A DNA stretch of 64,000 nt from Pseudomonas sp. P8_229 (GTDB lineage: Bacteria; Pseudomonadota; Gammaproteobacteria; Pseudomonadales; Pseudomonadaceae): assembly GCF_034008635.1 (NCBI RefSeq), contig NZ_CP125378.1:4278501-4342500 (forward strand), in the 5' to 3' direction. The position numbers and the translations under genes were made by a program. The stretch's first letter is position 1; every line of letters starts with the position of its first letter. The notes below the pieces were generated by a model. That model was not told where the DNA came from and made no database searches. It saw nothing but the letters and a program-made list of their open reading frames with translations. Below are positions 50,586-58,439 of the stretch, piece by piece.

Positions 50586-51167
50586 ATGTCGTGGATGCCA
50601 CCCAAGCATGACCTGCTGTCGCCGATCACCGGTGACGACGGCGCGCAAATCGAGCAGATCCAGCTCAAGCCGCTGTTCTACGCCGCACAGAAAGAAGCGC
50701 TGGAACGCGCCGGCGATGACGAAGACGACCAGTTCTTCGAACTGGCACTGCTCGCCACCGGCCTGTCGGTCAAGGAACTCGACCAGCTCAAACGCCCGGA
50801 CTACGTGAGCATCGCCCAGTACGTGCACGAGATGTCGACCCGTCCGGCGTCGTACTTTCTGGAGCAGGTCGAGGACGCGGAAAAATCCGCTGATCCCGAC
50901 CAGGTGCAACTGCTGCAACCGCTCGCCGTGACCGGCCGCACCGTGACCTCGCTGTCGCTGGAAATGCCCGCACTGCGCGCCACCAAGGTGATGAAGAAGC
51001 TGAAAACGGCCAAGGAACGCGCCGAATTCATCACTGCCCATTGCACCGGTCTGATGATCCCCGATCTTGCCCAGATGAGCGTCCCTGACTGGACCCAATT
51101 GCAGGTGCGCATCGACGATTTTTTAAACCAGCCGGCGGCCTACTTTCGGAACGCGACATCGAAGTAA
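50586..51167 (+). CDS. tail assembly chaperone gpE (P2-like)
   Basis: 193 residues from ATG 50586 (MSWMPPKHDLLSPITGDDGA). It is the short form of the chaperone pair that coats the tape measure during tail assembly. Near its end the sequence T TTT TTA (51119-51125) is a classic -1 slippery heptamer in the correct phase. The frame is open upstream across the REP but has no start support there. Confidence 0.85.
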   Translation: MSWMPPKHDLLSPITGDDGAQIEQIQLKPLFYAAQKEALERAGDDEDDQFFELALLATGLSVKELDQLKRPDYVSIAQYVHEMSTRPASYFLEQVEDAEKSADPDQVQLLQPLAVTGRTVTSLSLEMPALRATKVMKKLKTAKERAEFITAHCTGLMIPDLAQMSVPDWTQLQVRIDDFLNQPAAYFRNATSK

Positions 51168-51289
51168 TCCTCGATATCGTCCCGCTCATTTACCCGGTAA
51201 GTGAGGCGGAGATTCTGGAATGGGACGCCGAAAAGGCGTTGCGCCGCTACGACATAGCGATCACTCGCCTTGGCGTGAAACAGGAGTAG
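51125..51289 (+). CDS. gpE' extension reached by -1 frameshift
   Basis: After slipping at 51119-51125, translation continues KPAGGLLSERDIEVILDIVP ... RLGVKQE to TAG 51287-51289, replacing the last 14 residues of gpE with a 54-residue extension. This region lies between gpE and the tape measure and has no start codon of its own. P2 makes E+E' in the same way at T TTT TTG. Confidence 0.85.
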   Translation, partial: KPAGGLLSERDIEVILDIVPLIYPVSEAEILEWDAEKALRRYDIAITRLGVKQE

Positions 51290-51295
51290 AGCGGC

Positions 51296-53545
51296 ATGGC
51301 AGATGATAACTATGCGTTGACCTTCGCTGAGATCAATCAAGAGACCAGGGAATTGAGCACGGCCAGCAAGACAGCCGCCTTAATGGTCCCGACGATGTCT
51401 GCAGCAGCACCTGCGTCGAACCTTGACGGTGGGATCGCCGGGCTAAGCCTGGCGCTGGCCGATGCCACCAGCGAATTGCGAAATCTGACCGCCGAGCAGG
51501 TTCCGCTCAGGGATGTGTTGGGGTCGATACACGCTGTGCTGATTTCACAGCGCTCGCTGCAACAGTCTCTCAATGACCGGCCAGCACTAGCGGGCAGCGC
51601 GGCCGTGGGAGCTGAGTCGAAACCGTCAGGCGCCAATGGCGCAACGCAACCTTTCAAATACCTGCAGCCAGCGATCAACCTTGATAGCGCGATGGCGCGA
51701 CTGGGACGGGTTGCAGGCGTTGAGGGCGATCAACGCGATGCGTTGCGGGTGTCGTTGGAGAAAATGGCCGCCGAGCGCAAAGTGGCAGCCGGCGGTACCA
51801 CGGTGCTGGATCTGGCAGGCGTGATGTATGCCGGTGTCAAGGGTGGAGTTGGCAGCGAACAGAAGAATGAAGCCGCTCGGCAAAAAGACCTCAGTGATTT
51901 CACTCGAGACACTGGCATCACGGCCACAGCCTTTGAGATGAAGGCGCCGGATGTTGCGGATCTGCTGATCGGCTGGCGCACCTCAATGGGGCTCGACCGA
52001 GCAAAGACCCTCGACCTCGCCGATGCCACCAGCGTGCTGGGAAGCCGATTGAGTGCCACGGTGGCTGACATTGGTTCGATCCTCAGCAACTACGGCGCTT
52101 CGGCAAAAGGTGCGGGGCTGAGTCCCGAACAGACTGCGGCTTTTGCTGCGGCAATGCTCAATGTCAACGTCAACAGGGCTGACGCCGGAGTGGCACTGGA
52201 GAAGATCACCACGACGCTGGCGTTGGGCGACAACGCATCAGTTAGTCAGAAAGCGGTGATCGCTCAACTCGACCTCGATCCAAAGTCCCTCGCTGCGCAA
52301 ATGCAAGGGGATGCCCCCGGCGCGATTCTCAAGGTGCTTGAGGCGCTGAAGACAAAATCCCCCGAGCAGCAAGCCAGCCTGGCGATGACGCTTTTTTCGA
52401 TCGACCAGCCGGTTGTGAAAATGCTCGAGCGCAGCGCTGATGTGCGAGGTGCATTTGATCTCGTCAAAGATAAACAGCAGTACGCATCTTCGGCGCGAGG
52501 CGAGGAGGGCGGGGCAGTCAATCAGGCTGCGCGGGCACTGTCTGATACGTCGCAAACGGGCTGGAACATTTTCACCGCTCAGAAAGATCGTCTCTTTAGC
52601 TCCGCTGGCGCTGCTGTGCTGGCTGATTTTGACAGGCTCACCGGGGTGATGGCTTGGGCGACTGATGGCTTGAGCAGCATGGCTGAAGAATCACCGGAGC
52701 TCGCGCGTACGTTGATTTTGAGTATTGCCGGTATTAAGGGCGTGCAGGTCGCTGGGTCGATGCTGGCCAAGGGCATTAGAGGAACGACATCCACTATCGA
52801 CAACCTCAAGTTCGTCAGCACAACTGCCATATCCTGGGGTTCCGCAGCGCTTAACGGTGCGAAGGCTTGGGGGGGCGTTGCGCTGAACAATGCCAAGACT
52901 TGGGGTTCCGCTGGGCTTAACAATGCCAAGACTCTGGGATCCGTTGCGCTTGACCGAGCTAAATACCTGACATCCGGTCCAGGCCGAAGTCTGGTCAGTC
53001 AAGGTGCCCGTATCGGTCGTGTAGCTGGCCCTCTGAGTATGCCGTTGATGATGCTCAACTCCGGTATGGACGTGGTCAACGGCTTGCTCGATGCCGATGG
53101 CAAACAAACAGCTAGAGGAGCGGGCGGCCTGGTGGGTGGGGTTGCTGGAAATTACCTGGGGGCGCGCGTTGGTGCCTTCCTGGGGGCTTTCGCCGGTCCT
53201 GCCGGGGCACTTGTCGGTGGAGGGGTTGGCGGAGCAGCTGGCACCTACTATGGCAATCAGTGGGGAAGCGCATTGGGTGAAAAACTCGCGACGCCTGCAC
53301 CGAACCAACTCGCCCCGCCGGTAGAGGTTGCCAAAGAACTGCCGAGCGCGCAGACGCAAAACCAGCAAGTCACCTTCTCCCCACTGATCCAGGTCACCTG
53401 CCCGGCGCCAGATACTGCCGAGCAGATTCGTACGATCATCGGCCAACAACTGAGCGGGCAATTCCACGGCCAGTTCCTGCCGCTGTTGACCAACAACCCG
53501 CTCGCCACCCGCCGTGACGCAGCCCTGACCGATGGAGTCGACTGA
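51296..53545 (+). CDS. tape measure protein gpT (P2-like)
   Basis: 749 residues; by family it sets tail length and is threaded through the tube. Visible parts are an alpha-helical N-terminal half, four tandem 11-residue repeats (nt 52835-52966, pattern WGSAxLNNAKT) and a glycine/alanine-rich hydrophobic stretch (VGGVAGNYLGARVGAFLGAF, then GALVGGGVGGAAGTYYG). AGAGCGG is at the start, and it overlaps gpU by one base. Confidence 0.9.
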   Translation: MADDNYALTFAEINQETRELSTASKTAALMVPTMSAAAPASNLDGGIAGLSLALADATSELRNLTAEQVPLRDVLGSIHAVLISQRSLQQSLNDRPALAGSAAVGAESKPSGANGATQPFKYLQPAINLDSAMARLGRVAGVEGDQRDALRVSLEKMAAERKVAAGGTTVLDLAGVMYAGVKGGVGSEQKNEAARQKDLSDFTRDTGITATAFEMKAPDVADLLIGWRTSMGLDRAKTLDLADATSVLGSRLSATVADIGSILSNYGASAKGAGLSPEQTAAFAAAMLNVNVNRADAGVALEKITTTLALGDNASVSQKAVIAQLDLDPKSLAAQMQGDAPGAILKVLEALKTKSPEQQASLAMTLFSIDQPVVKMLERSADVRGAFDLVKDKQQYASSARGEEGGAVNQAARALSDTSQTGWNIFTAQKDRLFSSAGAAVLADFDRLTGVMAWATDGLSSMAEESPELARTLILSIAGIKGVQVAGSMLAKGIRGTTSTIDNLKFVSTTAISWGSAALNGAKAWGGVALNNAKTWGSAGLNNAKTLGSVALDRAKYLTSGPGRSLVSQGARIGRVAGPLSMPLMMLNSGMDVVNGLLDADGKQTARGAGGLVGGVAGNYLGARVGAFLGAFAGPAGALVGGGVGGAAGTYYGNQWGSALGEKLATPAPNQLAPPVEVAKELPSAQTQNQQVTFSPLIQVTCPAPDTAEQIRTIIGQQLSGQFHGQFLPLLTNNPLATRRDAALTDGVD

Positions 53546-53928
53546 TGAAACAACAAATGGCTCTAGGCAGTTTCATCTTCGGCCTCTCGCGCAACTTCGC
53601 TTACAGCACGCTGGCGCGAAAGTCCGACGGTGGCTGGAGCGACATCCAGATCCTGACCAGCAAACCCAAGTCCAGTCAGACCGGGCAGAAAGCGGAATCG
53701 CTGACCATCAGCGGTACCTCGATGTATGCCGTGGCTATGGATCGACTCGATGAATTACGCGCACTACAGGCACTGCGTGTGCCGCTGCCGTTGATTGACG
53801 GTATCGGTCGCAACTGGGGCCTGTGGCGGATCAACAGCATCGACGAGAACCAGAGCGAGGTCATCGATGACGGCACCGCGATGGTGATCAAGTGGGTGGT
53901 CGGATTGACGGAGTTCAACAATGCGTAA
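53545..53928 (+). CDS. tail protein gpU (P2-like)
   Basis: 127 residues starting MKQQMALGSFIFGLS, with the conserved KSSQTGQKAESLTISG segment. Tail completion/terminator-type protein in P2. It overlaps gpX by 8 bp. Confidence 0.87.
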   Translation: MKQQMALGSFIFGLSRNFAYSTLARKSDGGWSDIQILTSKPKSSQTGQKAESLTISGTSMYAVAMDRLDELRALQALRVPLPLIDGIGRNWGLWRINSIDENQSEVIDDGTAMVIKWVVGLTEFNNA

Positions 53929-54133
53929 GGTCCGAAGCATGGCCGGTGATTCGGTGAATCTGCTGCTCTACCGCGAAACCGGGCGCAGTGATGACGCCGC
54001 CGAAGAAGCCCTGTGGAAACTCAACCCGACCCTGGCCGAGCACGGCCCGATCCTGCCTGCGGGCGTTTGGGTCACGTTGCCGGAACTCGATTCGAAACCG
54101 GCCACGATCAAGCCGCTGACGGCCTGGGATTAA
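53921..54133 (+). CDS. tail protein gpX (P2-like, LysM fold)
   Basis: 70 residues. SVNLLLYRETGRSDDAAEEA and the GVWVTLP ending match the small LysM-like gpX that helps attach the hub to the baseplate. It lies between gpU and gpD as in P2 and R-type pyocins. Confidence 0.85.
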   Translation: MRKVRSMAGDSVNLLLYRETGRSDDAAEEALWKLNPTLAEHGPILPAGVWVTLPELDSKPATIKPLTAWD

Positions 54134-54142
54134 GGAGGACGC

Positions 54143-55171
54143 ATGGCACTGGGTTTTACCCCGGCGATAAGACTCTACGGGGCCCATTCGGCCCTGCTCA
54201 ATCAACGCCTGATCAGTTGGGAGCACATCGATGCTGCCGGTTTCGAGTCCGATCAGTTGACCTTGACGATTGATCTCGAAGGCCTTGAGGGGCTGCCGAA
54301 CCTGGGCGGGAAAATCGGCCTGGAGGTCGGTTATCTGGAATCGGGACTGGTCGACAAGGGCCAGTTCAAAGTGACGCGCCTGACGCCGACGCTGTTCCCG
54401 TTTCGCCTGACTCTGGTGGCCACTGCAGCGCCGTTCAGCAAGGATGATGAGACGGGCTTCAAGCAACGCCGCACGGCCAGTCATGGCCCGACCACATTGG
54501 GTGCGCTGTTTCACGAACTGGTATCGCTCCATGGCTTCTCACCGCGCGTCGCTCCCGAGGTGGCGATGATCAGGATCGAGCACATCGACCAGTCCAACGA
54601 AACTGACATGAGCTTTCTGACGCGCCTCGCGAAAAAGTACAACGCGGTGACCAAACCCTACGACAACGTGTACGTGCTGGCCCGTCCCGGCCAGACCAAG
54701 TCGTTGTCGGGCCAGGTGCTGGCGGACGTGACTTTATCGGTGACCAGTAACAATCGCCCTGGCGATCACGCGTTCATCAGCGCCACGCTGGAGGAATCTG
54801 CCCGCGAGCAGACCAAGGGTTGCAAGACCTGTTTCTGGGATGGTGCGGCAGGCGTCTTGCGCTGGATCGAAACCGGGCTTGCGCCGTTCAAGACCATCCG
54901 CCAGAAGCAACCCAACGAAGCCGATGCCATCGCTGTCGGCGAAGGCGAAGTGCGCAAGATGCTGCGCCAGAAGTACAAGGTGAAGATCACCTGTCCCGGC
55001 GATCCACGGCTGTCGGCCGAAGGCCTGGTGCGGCTCGATGAGACCTGGCCGGACTTCATGCGCGGACGCTGGTCGATCGACAAGGTCACGGCCAGTGGCA
55101 ATCGCGAGAACAGCTATCGCTGCGTGATCGATGCATCGTGCCTTGACCCCAAGGCCGAGTCCAAAGACTGA
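54143..55171 (+). CDS. baseplate hub protein gpD (P2-like)
   Basis: 342 residues with AAGGAGG before the ATG. Late control D family: MALGFTPAIRLYG start, IEHIDQSNETDMSFLTRLAK and SATLEESAREQTKGCKTCFW segments. It forms the hub joining tube, spike and tape measure and is the last gene of the first tail module. Confidence 0.88.
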   Translation: MALGFTPAIRLYGAHSALLNQRLISWEHIDAAGFESDQLTLTIDLEGLEGLPNLGGKIGLEVGYLESGLVDKGQFKVTRLTPTLFPFRLTLVATAAPFSKDDETGFKQRRTASHGPTTLGALFHELVSLHGFSPRVAPEVAMIRIEHIDQSNETDMSFLTRLAKKYNAVTKPYDNVYVLARPGQTKSLSGQVLADVTLSVTSNNRPGDHAFISATLEESAREQTKGCKTCFWDGAAGVLRWIETGLAPFKTIRQKQPNEADAIAVGEGEVRKMLRQKYKVKITCPGDPRLSAEGLVRLDETWPDFMRGRWSIDKVTASGNRENSYRCVIDASCLDPKAESKD

Positions 55172-55201
55172 TTCATTCTCTCTCAAAGCGACACAAATCC
55201 C

Positions 55202-55291
55202 TGTGGGAGCGGGCTTGCTCGCGAAAGGGCCGGCACATTCAACATTGATGGCGCCTGACACAGCGCCTTCGCGAGCAAGCCCGCTCCCACA
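55202..55291 (+). repeat. REP palindrome between the two tail modules (2)
   Basis: Exact 24-bp inverted arms at 55202-55225 and 55268-55291 (the arm contains GTGGGAGCGGGCTTGCTCGC), the same family as the element after accA. It marks the boundary between the P2-like and Mu-like modules. Confidence 0.9.
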
Positions 55292-55340
55292 GTGGATCTG
55301 CGGTGTTTTCCTCCATTTCACTCAACTCTGGAACACCACC

Positions 55341-55925
55341 ATGAAGATCACTCCGATCCTCACGCAGCTGCGTGGGCAATGCCCTGGCCTTGCCAATCAC
55401 ATTTCGGTGGGCGTCGATCTGGCGTTGCTGCAAGGCAATCCTGATCTGCCAACACCTTCGGCCCACGTTTTGCCACTGGCCGATCTGGCGGGTGAAAGCA
55501 CGGCGCAAAACCTCACCAGCCAACCGATCCGCGACCGCTTCGAAATCGTCCTGGCGCTTGACGCCAGCGACGGCACAAAAGCGCTGGATCTGTTGCACGA
55601 CCTGCGCGCCGAATTGTGGCGCGCGCTGGTGGGGTTCAAGCCGGGCACCGACTACAGCGCCATCGTTTATGACGGCGGCGAAATGGTCTCGATCAACAGC
55701 AGCCGCGCCTTCTATCGGCTGCGCTTTTTTGCCGAGTTCCAGCTCGGCCGCAATCTGCCCAGTCAGCCTGCGGAAAGCTGGCACGAACGTGAACTGGACG
55801 GTTTGTCGTCCTTTACCGGGGTCACCGTGCGGGTCGACGCGATCGACCCGGCCGACCCCAACCTGAAACACCCGGGCCCTGACGGGCGCGTGGAACTGAC
55901 TTTCTCTGGAGACGTAACCCCATGA
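55341..55925 (+). CDS. Mu gp37-like tail terminator-type protein
   Basis: First gene of the second module; 194 residues from ATG 55341 (MKITPILTQLRGQCPGLANH). By position and the region around ALDASDGTKALDLLHDLRAE it corresponds to Mu gp37-like proteins that cap the tail. The family assignment rests mostly on gene order. It overlaps the next gene by 4 bp. Confidence 0.65.
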   Translation: MKITPILTQLRGQCPGLANHISVGVDLALLQGNPDLPTPSAHVLPLADLAGESTAQNLTSQPIRDRFEIVLALDASDGTKALDLLHDLRAELWRALVGFKPGTDYSAIVYDGGEMVSINSSRAFYRLRFFAEFQLGRNLPSQPAESWHERELDGLSSFTGVTVRVDAIDPADPNLKHPGPDGRVELTFSGDVTP

Positions 55926-56104
55926 GCAATCGCATCACCGTACTGCCGGCCGCTGGCCGTGCCGTGCCTGACCCGGAAGCGGGCGATCTGCTGCCCCTCG
56001 AAGGCCGTGAAGTGCTGGACAGCGCCTGGTGGCGCCGGCGTCTGGCCGACGGCGATATCACACTCAAAACCGCAAAAGCGGCTAAACCACAGGGAGCCAA
56101 ATAA
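55922..56104 (+). CDS. DUF2635-type small protein (Mu gp38-like)
   Basis: 60 residues: MSNRITVLPAAGRAVPDPEA, then LPLEGREVLDSAWWRRRLADGD. The V.PA.GR.VPDP.....L...G..V....WW.RRL.DGD pattern is the DUF2635 signature of Mu-like tails. It overlaps the sheath gene by one base. Confidence 0.8.
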   Translation: MSNRITVLPAAGRAVPDPEAGDLLPLEGREVLDSAWWRRRLADGDITLKTAKAAKPQGAK

Positions 56105-57600
56105 TGGCGATCGGATTCAGCAACATCCCCGCGGACATTCGTGTACCGCTGTTCTATGCCGAAATGGACAACTCGGCCGCCAATAGCGCGAGCTCGACCC
56201 TGCGTCGTTTGATCGTCGCTCAGGTCAACGACAACATCGCGCCGACCGAGGTTGGCAAACTGGTGCTGGTCTCCAGTGTTGCGCTGGCAAAAAGCATCGG
56301 TGGTCAGGGCTCGATGCTCGCCTCGATGTACGAGACCTTCCGCAAGGCTGACCCGATCGGCGAGATCTGGTGCCTGCCGCTGCACAACACCGAAGGCGCG
56401 ATCGCCAAAGGCGTGCTGACCCTGACCGGTACGGCGACTCAGGCTGGCGTGCTTAACCTGTACGTCGGTGGTGTGCGTGTGCAGGCCACTGTGGTCAACG
56501 GTGCCACCGCGGCTCAAGCGGCCACTGCACTGGCGCAGAAAATCAACGCCACGGCCGATCTGCCGGTGAGCGCTGCCGCTGCCGAAGGTGTGGTGACCCT
56601 GAACGCCAAATGGACTGGCGACAGCGGTAACGACATCAGCCTGCAGTTCAATCGCCTGGGCAAGAGCAACGGCGAAGAAACCCCGGCCGGCCTGACCACC
56701 GCCATCACCGCCATGACTGGTGGCGCCGGCGTGCCGGATCAGGTGGCTGCGGTTGCCGCACTGGGCGACGAGCCCTTCGAGTTCATCGCACTGCCGTGGT
56801 CGGATCTGTCGACCCTCAACACCTGGCAAGCGGTCATGGATGACAGCACCGGCCGCTGGTCGTGGGCCAAGCAACTGTTCGGTCATGTCTACAGCGCCAA
56901 GCGCGGCACCGTCGGCACGCTGGTCGCCGCAGGCCAGGCGCGTAACGATCAGCACATGACCATTCAGGCGCTGGAGCCGGGCGTACCGCAACCGTTCTGG
57001 GTACAAGCTGCAGCACTGGCTGCGCGCACCGCGGTGTTCATCTCCGCCGATGCCAGCCGTCCGACCCAGAGCGGCAGCCTGCCGGGCGTTGACCCCGCAC
57101 CGGCGAGTGAGCGTTTCACCCTGACCGAGCGTCAGTCGCTGCTCAACTACGGCATCGCCACTGCGTACTACGAAGGCGGTTACGTGCGCATCCAGCGTTC
57201 GATCACCACCTACCAGAAGAACGCTTATGGCCAGGCCGATAACTCCTACCTGGACAGCGAAACCATGCACCAGTCGGCGTTCATCGTGCGTCGTCTGCAA
57301 AGCGTGATCACCAGCAAATACGGTCGCCACAAACTGGCCTCCGACGGCACCCGTTTCGGCGCCGGCCAGCCGATCGTCACCCCGGCGACCATTCGCGGAG
57401 AGCTGATCGCGCAGTACGCCAAGCTGGAGTTGGAAGGCCACGTGGAGAACGCCGAGCTGTTCGCCGAGCACCTGATCGTCGAGCGCGACGTGCAGGACCC
57501 GAGCCGCGTGAACGTGCTGTTCCCGCCGGATTACATCAACGGTCTGCGCGTGTTCGCACTGCTCAACCAATTCCGCCTGCAGTACGACGACGCGGCTTGA
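56104..57600 (+). CDS. contractile tail sheath protein (Mu gpL-like)
   Basis: 498 residues starting MAIGFSNIPADIRVPLFYAE, the typical Mu gpL N-terminus. An inserted domain (GVLNLYVGGVRVQATVVNG) and the C-terminal sheath core (NVLFPPDYINGLRVFALLNQ) are visible. It is not closely similar to the sheath at 48,756, showing that two separate tail lineages are present. A terminator lies just after it. Confidence 0.92.
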   Translation: MAIGFSNIPADIRVPLFYAEMDNSAANSASSTLRRLIVAQVNDNIAPTEVGKLVLVSSVALAKSIGGQGSMLASMYETFRKADPIGEIWCLPLHNTEGAIAKGVLTLTGTATQAGVLNLYVGGVRVQATVVNGATAAQAATALAQKINATADLPVSAAAAEGVVTLNAKWTGDSGNDISLQFNRLGKSNGEETPAGLTTAITAMTGGAGVPDQVAAVAALGDEPFEFIALPWSDLSTLNTWQAVMDDSTGRWSWAKQLFGHVYSAKRGTVGTLVAAGQARNDQHMTIQALEPGVPQPFWVQAAALAARTAVFISADASRPTQSGSLPGVDPAPASERFTLTERQSLLNYGIATAYYEGGYVRIQRSITTYQKNAYGQADNSYLDSETMHQSAFIVRRLQSVITSKYGRHKLASDGTRFGAGQPIVTPATIRGELIAQYAKLELEGHVENAELFAEHLIVERDVQDPSRVNVLFPPDYINGLRVFALLNQFRLQYDDAA

Positions 57601-57625
57601 TAACCGCGTTTGGCCGTAAGCATTC

Positions 57626-57650
57626 AGCCCACCTCGCGTGGGCTTTTTAT
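57626..57650 (+). terminator. terminator between sheath and tube genes of the second module
   Basis: AGCCCAC and GTGGGCT pair around CTCGC, followed by TTTTTAT. Its placement could make the sheath message more abundant than downstream genes. Confidence 0.85.
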
Positions 57651-57667
57651 TTGAAGGGAGTAACACC

Positions 57668-58015
57668 ATGGGTCAAGTGATTGCAGGCACCTGCTACGTC
57701 AAAGTGGACGGTGCACAACTGACTATCAACGGCGGCTGCGAAGCCCCGCTGATGGCCGTCAAACGCGAAACCGTCGTACCGGGTTTCTACAAGGAAACCG
57801 ACGTCGCGCCATCGTTCAAAGTGACCGCGCTGCACACCGCCGACTTCCCGCTGAAGAAGCTGATCGAAGGCACCGACATCACTGTCACCTGCGAATTCAG
57901 CAACGGCAAAGTCTACGTGCTGGCCGGCGCTTACCTGGTTGAAGAACCTGTTTCCAAAGGCGATGACGCCACCATCGAGCTGAAGTTCGAAGGCATCAAG
58001 GGGACCTGGCAATGA
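57668..58015 (+). CDS. tail tube protein (Mu gpM-like)
   Basis: 115 residues from ATG 57668 after GGGAG. The start GQVIAGTCYVKVDGAQLTIN and the ADFPLKKLIEGTDITVTCEF segment match Mu-type tail tubes. It overlaps the chaperone gene by 4 bp. Confidence 0.88.
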   Translation: MGQVIAGTCYVKVDGAQLTINGGCEAPLMAVKRETVVPGFYKETDVAPSFKVTALHTADFPLKKLIEGTDITVTCEFSNGKVYVLAGAYLVEEPVSKGDDATIELKFEGIKGTWQ

Positions 58016-58308
58016 GCGGCGCCGTGAAGCTTCAGGTTGCGATCGAAGCTCACGGCGAGCCCCTGACCGAACTCGTCCTGCGCCGTCCGACGGTGCAGGA
58101 AGTGCGAGCGATCAAGGCGCTGCCGTACAAGATCGACAAGAGCGAAGAAGTCAGCCTCGACATGGACGTGGCGGCCAAATACATCGCCGTGTGCGCCGGT
58201 ATTCCACCGTCGTCGGTCAACCAGCTCGATCTGGCTGACCTCAACGCGCTGAGCTGGGCCGTTGCGAGTTTTTTCATGAGTGCGGCGTCGGAGCCATCAC
58301 CGACCTGA
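58012..58308 (+). CDS. tail assembly chaperone (Mu gp41-like, short form)
   Basis: 98 residues starting MSGAVKLQVAIEAHGEPLTE, with LVLRRPTVQEVRAIKALPYK and QLDLADLNAL typical of Mu-like gp41/gpE chaperones. The heptamer T TTT TTC (58269-58275), in phase, allows a -1 shift before the zero-frame stop. Confidence 0.85.
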   Translation: MSGAVKLQVAIEAHGEPLTELVLRRPTVQEVRAIKALPYKIDKSEEVSLDMDVAAKYIAVCAGIPPSSVNQLDLADLNALSWAVASFFMSAASEPSPT

Positions 58309-58439
58309 TCGCAGTCGCCTATGACCTGGCCTGGTTCTGGAAGGTTGACCCCGAACAGATGATGGCCAGGCCACTGGATGTGCTCCGCGAATCGCTGGAG
58401 CACGCGCAACGGATCAATGCGATGCAGCAGGTGCAGTGA
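58275..58439 (+). CDS. -1 frameshift extension of the Mu-like chaperone
   Basis: After slipping, the frame reads HECGVGAITDLIAVAYDLAW, FWKVDPEQMMARPLDVLRES and ends INAMQQVQ at TGA 58437-58439, overlapping the tape-measure ATG. It has no independent start. The arrangement parallels Mu gp41/gp42 and P2 E/E'. Confidence 0.85.
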   Translation, partial: HECGVGAITDLIAVAYDLAWFWKVDPEQMMARPLDVLRESLEHAQRINAMQQVQ

